Positions 8,669 to 16,155 of a DNA stretch of 41,414 nucleotides are shown one piece after another. The notes beneath the pieces are model-generated. The model saw nothing but the letters and a program-made list of their open reading frames with translations. It was not told the DNA's origin and made no database searches. The position numbers and the translations under genes were made by a program. Position 1 is the stretch's first letter, and the number at the start of each line of letters is the position of its first letter. Where the stretch lies: assembly GCF_017432245.1 (NCBI RefSeq), contig NZ_JAFRJO010000058.1, forward strand, positions 1 through 41,414, read 5' to 3'. This DNA is from Methanobrevibacter sp. (lineage in GTDB: Archaea; Methanobacteriota; Methanobacteria; Methanobacteriales; Methanobacteriaceae).

Positions 8669-10126
8669 ATGGATTATGATGTAATATATATCGGAAGTGG
8701 AAATGCAGCTTGGCAAGGAGGCCGTTTCTTAAGAAGAGCAGGCCTTAAAATATTAATCGTTGAAGAAAGCCTTTATGGAGGAACCTGTGCAAATAGAGGT
8801 TGCAACTCAAAGGCCATCCTTGATGCTCCATACGAAATTAAAGCATTGGCCGATAACTTCGAAGGCTGTGGAAAATCCGGGGACTTCGATGTTGATTGGA
8901 CAGCATTAATGGACTTGAAACGTAAACGCATTGCAAATATGGCCCCTTTCCTAGATGGAAAATTTAAGGAATATGACCTTGATGTTGCTCATGGAAAAGG
9001 GATTATCATTGATGAGCATACCGTTCAAGTAGGAGACAAACAGTTCACTACAGAAAAAATAGTAATTTGCACTGGCTTGAAACCAGTTATCCCTAATATT
9101 CCTGGAAAGGAATACTTGCATGACAGCACAGACTTTTTAGACATTGAAGAACTTCCAAAGCATGCAATAATCATAGGTGCTGGATTTGTGGGTATGGAAT
9201 TCGCTTCAATACTTGCAGAAGCGGGATTGGAAGCTGATGTTATTATTAGAGGAGACATGGCTTTAAAATATTTCCACCAACCATATGTTCAAAATGTAAT
9301 TGAAATACTTAAAGAAAAGAACATCAGATTCCATTTCAATGAAACTGTAACTGAAATCATTAAAGATGAAAATGTAAAGATTGATAATCCGGAAGAAAGA
9401 GTCCTTAATCTTGAAAATGCATTGAATACCGATGAAAAATTAAGGGATCCTGATGCTAAAATAGACAATAAAGCTTATGAAAATGCATTTACAGTAAACT
9501 GTGAAAGTGGACTAAACTTAACTGGAGATTATGTAATTTCAGCTATGGGCAGAGAGGCTAATGTAGAGGAAATTGGCCTTGAAAATGTCGGCTTGACATA
9601 CACTAAAAATGGAATTAAAGTAAATGAATACCTCCAAACTGATGTGCCAAACATCTATGCCTGCGGAGATGTTGCAGACAGTGGAATCGCAAAGCTTGTA
9701 ACCGTTGCAATTCACCAATCCAAATACCTTGGAAAAGCGTTATTGGAAGAGAATCCTGAAAAAATAGTATATCCAGTTGTTCCTGCAGTTGCATATACAA
9801 TTCCTAGAATCGCAACAGTGGGTGTTCCAGCATTTGTAGCTGAGGAAATGGATGAATATGAAGTTCATAGAATCCAATATGGAAAGTCATATTCCCTTGA
9901 GCTTAAAAACGATAGGACTGCAGAAGTTAAGGTTATAGTGGATGAAAATCTTCAAATAGTTGGTGCAGAAATCATAGCAGCAGATGCTGAAAATGTAGCA
10001 AATATGTTTACTTTCATCATCAATCAAAAAATAAGCCTTGAAGAGCTTGACCATATGATTTATGCATTCCCTTCAAGCAGTTCCGTATGTTTGTATAAAT
10101 TGCACAACATACATTATACTTTTTAA
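8669..10126 (+). CDS. FAD/NAD(P)-dependent pyridine nucleotide-disulfide oxidoreductase, class I
   Basis: A dihydrolipoamide-dehydrogenase/mercuric-reductase-like flavoprotein of 485 residues. It has an FAD site (GSGNAAWQGG, residues 9-18), a redox-active pair in GGTCANRGC (Cys40 and Cys45), an NAD(P) Rossmann motif IIGAGFVGMEFAS and the second FAD motif YACGDVADSG. The dimerisation domain ends in YAFPSSSS, where classical glutathione reductase or lipoamide dehydrogenase has the HPTxxE His-Glu dyad. The acid-base partner is therefore missing, as in several FPS-type flavoprotein disulfide reductases. An insertion of about 40 residues (DNPEERVL... to about residue 280) is unusual. ATG 8669 has a GGGGAC site. 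The substrate is unknown; a role in thiol or oxidative-stress redox balance is plausible. Confidence 0.88.
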   Translation: MDYDVIYIGSGNAAWQGGRFLRRAGLKILIVEESLYGGTCANRGCNSKAILDAPYEIKALADNFEGCGKSGDFDVDWTALMDLKRKRIANMAPFLDGKFKEYDLDVAHGKGIIIDEHTVQVGDKQFTTEKIVICTGLKPVIPNIPGKEYLHDSTDFLDIEELPKHAIIIGAGFVGMEFASILAEAGLEADVIIRGDMALKYFHQPYVQNVIEILKEKNIRFHFNETVTEIIKDENVKIDNPEERVLNLENALNTDEKLRDPDAKIDNKAYENAFTVNCESGLNLTGDYVISAMGREANVEEIGLENVGLTYTKNGIKVNEYLQTDVPNIYACGDVADSGIAKLVTVAIHQSKYLGKALLEENPEKIVYPVVPAVAYTIPRIATVGVPAFVAEEMDEYEVHRIQYGKSYSLELKNDRTAEVKVIVDENLQIVGAEIIAADAENVANMFTFIINQKISLEELDHMIYAFPSSSSVCLYKLHNIHYTF

Positions 10127-10311
10127 ATAGGAAGTAATTTTTTCTTTTTTTCTATTTTCCATTTTTTATAATATTATTTTTTTCTATATTTATAATTTTT
10201 ATAATTTTATTCCATTTTCCTATTTTATAATTTTATAAAAATTTTATATTTTTCCTATTTTTAAAAATTCAATATTTATAAAAAAAATCCTATAACTATT
10301 TTTTTAATTTT

Positions 10312-11145
10312 TTATGATTTTCTATAAGGTCCAAAATTTTCCAATTTTTTACTTGCGATCATTGATGCAAAATCTGCAGAATTTTTAAAAGTTTTGTTTT
10401 TTAACCTTGCTGATATATATGCAGCCATATAAGTATCGCCACATCCAGTAGCATCTACAATATTATTACATTTAACTGCATTTATTTTAATAGTTGTGTC
10501 ATTATCATCAATAATTCTTGAACCTTTACTTCCATTTGTGATAACTAATGTTAAACCTTCAAATTTTTCACATTTTATTATATCAAATTCCCCTTCATCC
10601 ATGAAAATTGTATCACTAATATCAAAAATATAATTTAGGTCATCGGATAGTTTCAATACCATCGAATTATTTTCATTCTTGAATCTTAAAAAACCTTGAA
10701 GTGAAATATAGATTGGAACTTCAAAAGATTTCAGAAATTTCAAAGTTGCAATTGGAAAGTCATTGCTATTAAGTGGTGTCAAGACAAATGCATCAATATC
10801 ACCATCATCAATTTTACACTCATCAAAAATATTTTTTATCTCATCAGCAAGTATGGGTATATCAGCAAAATTGGTTGATTGCTTTCTTATATCAAGATCA
10901 TCCTTATCAGGATATTCATTAATGAAATGATGAGTTTCATCCTTTAAAATTAGCTTTACTTTTGATTTATCTGGAAATTCATCGATTAAGTCCATATTTG
11001 AAGCATTCAATATCACTAAATAATCATTGTAAAACTCTTCATAGACAAAACTTTGGAAAAAACTGGCTCCACCTATTTTAGAGCTTTCATTATCTCCAAT
11101 GATTATTAAATCTTCACATGCTGGCCCAATTAAAACAAGTGTCAT
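10312..11145 (-). CDS. PfkB/ribokinase-family carbohydrate kinase
   Basis: A soluble sugar- or nucleoside-kinase-like protein of 277 residues. The N-terminal GGASFF substrate loop and the C-terminal signature DATGCGDTYMAAYI with the catalytic Asp are clear, though the anion-hole motif reads GCGD rather than the usual GAGD. It is shorter than typical ribokinases (about 300) and has an acidic middle. No Shine-Dalgarno site precedes the ATG at 11145. A TATA-like TTTATAAA (11165-11172) lies about 27 bases before that ATG, so the transcript is probably leaderless. The downstream end is marked by an eight-T run on the minus strand. Its substrate is unknown, and it has no operon partner. Confidence 0.85.
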   Translation of the reverse strand: MTLVLIGPACEDLIIIGDNESSKIGGASFFQSFVYEEFYNDYLVILNASNMDLIDEFPDKSKVKLILKDETHHFINEYPDKDDLDIRKQSTNFADIPILADEIKNIFDECKIDDGDIDAFVLTPLNSNDFPIATLKFLKSFEVPIYISLQGFLRFKNENNSMVLKLSDDLNYIFDISDTIFMDEGEFDIIKCEKFEGLTLVITNGSKGSRIIDDNDTTIKINAVKCNNIVDATGCGDTYMAAYISARLKNKTFKNSADFASMIASKKLENFGPYRKS

Positions 11146-11337
11146 GGCAATCAATCATTATTTGTTTATAAACAGGAAAAAAATATAAAATCTTTAATTT
11201 AAATTTATTTTCTTTTTAAAAATATATAAAGTTAGTGAAAGAATTAATTAGTATAAAAAAGAAATTAAATTAATATAAAATGAAATAATATAAATAAAAA
11301 CAAATTTTATAAACTAATACAATGAATAGGTAATAAA

Positions 11338-11877
11338 ATGGATATTTTAAGCTTGCCCATCAATATCATCATTGGAAACATGATATCTTTTTTTGCATCA
11401 ATTGCACTTATTATAAGTTGCATAGTCAATGATAAAAGAGAGGCATACAAATATCAAGTTATTGAAGCCCTTATACTTACTGTTTCTTCTGTATTCTTCC
11501 TCTCATGGACTGGAATACTTACAATGCTCATTGCAGCAGCGAGGAATTATTTGGTAATGAATGAAAGGTTAAGCTCCAAATTAGCCATACTGTTTATTAT
11601 TATAACCCTTATCATTTGTCCAATAATCAATACAATGGGCTTGATAGGACTTCTTCCTATGATTGGAATCATACAGCTAACCATTTGCAATTACTATTTA
11701 AAGACCATAAAATGGATTAAAATTGCATTTATTGTAAATGTTTTGATTTATGCAGTTTACTTTATAGGAATTTATGATATTGTCTCCTGCCTTACCCAAG
11801 TGATTACTGCAATCATTGGATTTGTTTCTTTGTTAAAATTAATCAAGGAAGAAAAAGAAATTAAGCTTCAAAATTAG
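11338..11877 (+). CDS. Multi-pass membrane protein, YgjV-like
   Basis: 179 residues with about five to six hydrophobic segments and short charged loops. The pattern (short N-terminal helix, DKREAYKYQ loop, an AAARNYL segment, and a basic C-terminal tail) resembles the YgjV/Imp inner membrane family of unknown function. ATG 11338 is preceded by AGGTAATAA, and a TATA-like box lies near 11310. It is monocistronic, divergent from the PfkB kinase gene. No transport or catalytic motif is visible. Confidence 0.65.
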   Translation: MDILSLPINIIIGNMISFFASIALIISCIVNDKREAYKYQVIEALILTVSSVFFLSWTGILTMLIAAARNYLVMNERLSSKLAILFIIITLIICPIINTMGLIGLLPMIGIIQLTICNYYLKTIKWIKIAFIVNVLIYAVYFIGIYDIVSCLTQVITAIIGFVSLLKLIKEEKEIKLQN

Positions 11878-11891
11878 ATTAAAAAAAGATT

Positions 11892-11950
11892 AAAAAATAG
11901 ATAAAATAATAAAAATAGATAAAATAAATAAAAAATAGATAAAATAAATT
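11892..11950. repeat. A+T-rich tandem repeat, about 20 bp x 3
   Basis: Three tandem copies of an A-rich unit containing ATAGATAAAATAA fill the gap between two convergent genes. It is simple sequence with no coding potential, resembling the other A+T arrays at 5-92 and 27211-27288. Confidence 0.75.
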
Positions 11951-11996
11951 AAAATGATTAAAAATAAAAAAATAGGAGAATAATTAAGTAATTAAC

Positions 11997-14411
11997 TTAA
12001 TCCCCATCTAAAATTTCATAAAATTCGTCAACAGCATGTTTATTATATTCTTCATAATCAACATCCAATAAACTTAGTTTATTGTCATGGAAATCATATA
12101 ATCCTTGTAAGATTCCTTCTTCAGAATCCTCATAAACATTTCCGTTAACATCCTTTAACCATTGTACACCAACAACATCAGTTGCAACAACAGGAAGCTT
12201 GAAAATGTCTGCTTCCATAATCACCAAACCCCATCCTTCGTAATGTGATGGTAAAATGAATAGATCACACTGCTTTATAATTGGCATTGGATTTGGAATC
12301 CACTTAATAAGAGTGACATTTTCCCAATGCTTTAGATTTCTTCTAACATCACAGGTTGGCTCATAATGCTTACCATATCCTCCAATGATTATAAGTTGAG
12401 TATCAGGATAATCTTCACAATAACTGTCAAATGCATTCAATAATCGCTCATGTCCTTTTTCTGGAGAAAATCTACCAATGGATATGAACTTTTTGCCTGG
12501 ACGGTCTAAAACACCTTTTATACCATAAATGCTAGTTGTAAGAATGGTTGTATCCTTATATAACTCAATCTCATCTTCACCTTTAGATTTGATTTCATCA
12601 TAATCACAAACATTATGGACAACTTTAATGTTATCCTTTCTGCCACTGAGTTGACTTGTAGGTTCTATTAAATCATCTGAAACAACAACCACATTATCAT
12701 ATTTAGCATAAACTTCCCTCAATACGTTAATGTATTGATTTTGCTTATATTCAATTTCCTGAACCATATCATTATGAACCCATAAAGCATTAGGCTCTTC
12801 AAAATTTTTAAATAAAAGCATTTCAATGCTTCCATAACCATCAAAATGAATGATCTTATCAAAATTGACCCCATAGAAATAACGTTTAATTTCCCGTTTG
12901 AACATGTTGTCAATCATTTTTGGATATTTTGTGCCTTTAGGGTCATGCCCATTCTTTAGGAAATTATCAAATGCATGTTGCTCACGAATTGTAGGGTTTA
13001 TTGCAGAACGTAATGAAATATACTCAATATCATCAGGGATTCTTTCAAAAATTTCTGCATGGTTAGCGACAATATTGTCATCCCATTGCCTGAATGAGAA
13101 AAAGATATTGTATTTGTCCCTATCAATTTTAGATAGCAGATTCAAAAGTGAGGAAGTGATTCCATTATTTAAGAGAGACCCTGCAAAAATCAATATATTA
13201 GGTTTGCCATTGTTTTCAACACTTATTTCTTTGCAGACCTTTTCTCCTTTAAATATATGCTGACAAATATATTTTGCTGCATCTGGCCTGTCATATGTAC
13301 AGAATTTTTCTACAAATTCACTGTCATCATAATCTTTAGGTGAATTCAATTCCTTGACCAAGTCATCAATATTTTGAACCTTTGGGAAAGGCAAATCTGA
13401 AATTGGGAAATAAATTTCACGATCAGCCAAGTATTCATCTTCATCATAATTGAAAATAATAATCTTTCTTTTGGAATTTGCAAAATCAAAGAATACGCTG
13501 GAATAATCGGTTATTAAAACATCCGCCATATTAAGCACATCATATGTTTCATAACCGTTTATAAATGGTTTAACATGCTTGAATTTTGAAAAATCAATTT
13601 GAGAATGATTGAAAACATGCAACTTAACCAATAAAACTTGGTCATCGGTTAGTTTGGAATCTAATTCCAATAGATAATCATTGATTTGATTGCTTTGTTG
13701 AGCATCTTTTCTTTTATGCAATGTTCCCCTATAAGTTGGCATATAGACAAATACTTCCTTATCTTCAAAGTTAAATTTGGATTTGAACTTCTCTTTTGAA
13801 TCCTCATCGAAAAATACACTGTTTCTAGGATAGCCTTCCAAAAGAATCTTTCCAGGAAGTATCTTTTCAACCATATAAGCATTGAGCATTTTGTCCATCA
13901 TATAGTCATTAGGATAAATTAAGTAATCAGCTGAAAGAAATGTGTGTTGGATAGTTCCAGTCCTATGCTCTTCAGGCATGTTATCCCTACCCATAACCTT
14001 CAATGGTGTTCCATGCCATGTGTTAACAAGTATTTGTTCAGGTTTTTTGATGTATTTAGGCCTAATGCCTGTATCAGTGAAAATATATTTTGCTTTTTCT
14101 AAAGTTACGGTTGCAAGAGATTCCTTTGAAATGATCTTATCAATTTTAAAATTATAGTTTTTTTCCAATTGTCTAATTTTTGAGTGAACTTCTTTTTTTG
14201 CAAATACATGGATTTTAAAGTTTCCATACTTACCTGAGGAAATCTCTTCAGCAATCTTAAGAATATTACCTGTGAAATCGTTCCCATCTCTAGATTCCAT
14301 ATAGATTAAATTCTTATCTACTTTCTTATCATAAGCACGATAAACTGCAGAATTAATACTTGCAATCTTATAAACATCCGCTTTCCTTTTTAGTTTCATT
14401 TTAATGCTCAT
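11997..14411 (-). CDS. Bifunctional CDP-glycerol-type polymer transferase / GT4 glycosyltransferase
   Basis: An 804-residue fusion. Residues about 60-395 form a TagF/TagB-like CDP-glycerol glycerophosphotransferase domain: TWHGTPLKVMGRD, MPTYRGT, a VLLVKLH segment and LITDYSSVFFDFA. Residues about 400-804 form a GT-B family 4 glycosyltransferase: FAGSLLNNGITSSLLN acceptor loop, SIGRFSPEKGHERLL nucleotide-sugar loop, and the EX7E region PSHYEGWGLVIMEAD (about 715-730). It is probably a cytoplasmic or membrane-peripheral enzyme building a wall- or capsule-associated polyol-phosphate or glycan polymer. Methanogens with pseudomurein lack classical teichoic acids, so the product is unknown. ATG 14411 has a strong AAAGGAGA site. 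It is a single-gene unit. Confidence 0.9.
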   Translation of the reverse strand: MSIKMKLKRKADVYKIASINSAVYRAYDKKVDKNLIYMESRDGNDFTGNILKIAEEISSGKYGNFKIHVFAKKEVHSKIRQLEKNYNFKIDKIISKESLATVTLEKAKYIFTDTGIRPKYIKKPEQILVNTWHGTPLKVMGRDNMPEEHRTGTIQHTFLSADYLIYPNDYMMDKMLNAYMVEKILPGKILLEGYPRNSVFFDEDSKEKFKSKFNFEDKEVFVYMPTYRGTLHKRKDAQQSNQINDYLLELDSKLTDDQVLLVKLHVFNHSQIDFSKFKHVKPFINGYETYDVLNMADVLITDYSSVFFDFANSKRKIIIFNYDEDEYLADREIYFPISDLPFPKVQNIDDLVKELNSPKDYDDSEFVEKFCTYDRPDAAKYICQHIFKGEKVCKEISVENNGKPNILIFAGSLLNNGITSSLLNLLSKIDRDKYNIFFSFRQWDDNIVANHAEIFERIPDDIEYISLRSAINPTIREQHAFDNFLKNGHDPKGTKYPKMIDNMFKREIKRYFYGVNFDKIIHFDGYGSIEMLLFKNFEEPNALWVHNDMVQEIEYKQNQYINVLREVYAKYDNVVVVSDDLIEPTSQLSGRKDNIKVVHNVCDYDEIKSKGEDEIELYKDTTILTTSIYGIKGVLDRPGKKFISIGRFSPEKGHERLLNAFDSYCEDYPDTQLIIIGGYGKHYEPTCDVRRNLKHWENVTLIKWIPNPMPIIKQCDLFILPSHYEGWGLVIMEADIFKLPVVATDVVGVQWLKDVNGNVYEDSEEGILQGLYDFHDNKLSLLDVDYEEYNKHAVDEFYEILDGD

Positions 14412-14529
14412 GGTTTCTCCTTTATATCTATAATGTAAATATATTTAAAAAAGATTATATTTATATTTTGCTTAAAAATTAAAATCCTAATAAAAAAAAG
14501 AAATTTGAAGAGAAAGATGCTTTAAAAAA

Positions 14530-15480
14530 TTACTCTTCATCATTATAATATTTGGTAAACACATATGCAAGAATTGACCCTGCAAAGTTTTGCCATACGG
14601 AATATAATGCTCCAGGAACTGTTGCTAATGTCAAAGCTGGAAAATGTGTTTTTGCAAGACTTGTAGACAATCCAGAGTTCTGGAAAGCAAGTTCTATAGC
14701 AATGGTAATCATCTGCTTTCTTTTCATTCCAGACAAGTATCCAACAGCAAACCCTAAAAGCATCGCTATGAAATATTGCAAGACAATAACTGCAATCACT
14801 ACAAGAGATGAACTGATGATTGCTTCCTTGTTTACTCCGATGACACCTGCAACGATTATTGCAATCACTATAGAAGACAATGTAGGCAAGAAATCTTTCA
14901 ATTTCTCACAAAAGTCTGGGAATTTATAGTTGAGGAACAAACCTAAAGCTATTGGAATGATAACAATCTGCACAATTGAAATGAACATATCAACTGGATT
15001 GAATGCTATTGTATTTCCAATTAAAAGCAATGTGATTATTGGAGTTAAGATAGGTGAAATAACTGTGGAAACTGCAGTAAGTGATACTGAAAGAGCCACA
15101 TCACCTTTTGCTAAAAAGGTAATTACATCAGATGCAGTTCCCCCAGGAACTGTTCCAACAAGAACAAGCCCTACAGTCAATGCCTCATTTAATGAAAACA
15201 AACTTGCAATTGCAAATGCTATCAATGGCATTAATAGATATTGGGCACTTACCCCCAATAAGATCTCTTTAGGCCTTTTGAAAACATTTACAAAGTGTTC
15301 TATTTTTAATGTTGTACCCATTCCAAAGAGAATTACACCTAAAAGAACATTAATAACATTTATTCCCATAAACTCTTCCATAACCCAATTAAATGAGTTT
15401 GGAATGATTATGGCAATTATAACTGCAATAAGAATGATTATAAAAAAATATTTTTCAACAAATTTAAAAATTCTTTTCAT
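14530..15480 (-). CDS. Bile acid:sodium symporter (BASS/SBF) family transporter
   Basis: An integral membrane secondary transporter with about ten hydrophobic segments. Typical BASS signatures are VPGGTASDVITFLAKGDVALSV, which includes the substrate/sodium region of the first half, and the second-half crossover ELAFQNSGLSTSLAKTHFP. Archaeal members are more likely to move organic anions such as pantoate or 2-oxo acids than bile acids. Two ATGs are possible (15504, 15480) and neither has a Shine-Dalgarno site. The TATA-like element near 15513-15521 predicts transcription starting between them, so the ATG at 15480 (316 residues) is preferred. No operon partner indicates the substrate. Confidence 0.88.
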   Translation of the reverse strand: MKRIFKFVEKYFFIIILIAVIIAIIIPNSFNWVMEEFMGINVINVLLGVILFGMGTTLKIEHFVNVFKRPKEILLGVSAQYLLMPLIAFAIASLFSLNEALTVGLVLVGTVPGGTASDVITFLAKGDVALSVSLTAVSTVISPILTPIITLLLIGNTIAFNPVDMFISIVQIVIIPIALGLFLNYKFPDFCEKLKDFLPTLSSIVIAIIVAGVIGVNKEAIISSSLVVIAVIVLQYFIAMLLGFAVGYLSGMKRKQMITIAIELAFQNSGLSTSLAKTHFPALTLATVPGALYSVWQNFAGSILAYVFTKYYNDEE

Positions 15481-15629
15481 AACTTTAATATTTGTTAAAT
15501 ACATAAATAAATGTTTATATTCTAAGTAATATGAAAATAAAATAATTAAAAAAATAACTAATTAAAAAAATAAAAAATTTATTCTTAAACTGCACTAAAC
15601 TTAAATATTTTTAAAAATAATATATTACC

Positions 15630-16061
15630 ATGACTTTCATGAATAATAATGCAAATATAAAACAGTTCCAATTGATTAAATTCCTAAATGAAAACGTCAA
15701 TGATGATCATGTGATATCAAGAATTTCAATTGTGCTTCGTCGAGACAAATTAGAAGCTCCTTATTATATGAATACTAAAATCAGACTCTCTTCCTGCCTT
15801 GATAATGAAGAAAATGGGCTTATTCATGCAATGAACATATTAAATCATAGCAGAATGTACAATCTAACTGAAGAAAAGTATAATGAAATCAAATCATTGA
15901 TTATTGATACATTTGAGTGCAATGAATCTGACCAAGTGGAATTCACTAAAAATGATAAACAGATTAAAATAGCTATAATGTCTAAAAATGATACAGAATT
16001 CAAGAATCTTTTTGAAAGTTATCATGAACTTTTTGGTAAAATAGATAATCTCATTGATTAA
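15630..16061 (+). CDS. Hypothetical protein, 143 residues
   Basis: Not recognised. A soluble, mixed alpha/beta-looking protein with alternating hydrophobic segments, an LRRDKLEAPYYMNTKIRLSSCLDNEENG region and a charged C-terminal half. It has no signal peptide, membrane helix or obvious catalytic motif. There is no Shine-Dalgarno site before the ATG at 15630, and a TATA-like TTAAATATT lies about 27-30 bases upstream, so a leaderless transcript is likely. A second ATG at 15639 is possible. It is monocistronic, between divergent BASS and convergent metal-ATPase genes. Confidence 0.6.
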   Translation: MTFMNNNANIKQFQLIKFLNENVNDDHVISRISIVLRRDKLEAPYYMNTKIRLSSCLDNEENGLIHAMNILNHSRMYNLTEEKYNEIKSLIIDTFECNESDQVEFTKNDKQIKIAIMSKNDTEFKNLFESYHELFGKIDNLID

Positions 16062-16122
16062 AAAAAAACATTGCTAAAAAAAAATGAACTAAAAAAATAA
16101 TAAATTATAAAAAAAAGTAGAA

Positions 16123-16143
16123 AATTGGTCATAATGACCAATT
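16123..16143. terminator. Bidirectional palindromic terminator
   Basis: A perfect inverted repeat, AATTGGTCAT-A-ATGACCAATT, lies between two convergent stop codons (16061 plus, 16156 minus). It is followed by T-tracts on both strands, so it can serve both transcripts. Confidence 0.75.
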
Positions 16144-16155
16144 GAAAATTTTTTT

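Noticed and set aside
14552-15529. Two plus-strand frames (125 and 199 codons) opposite the BASS transporter
   Set aside because: Antisense shadows of a gene with strong membrane-protein features and clear family motifs.
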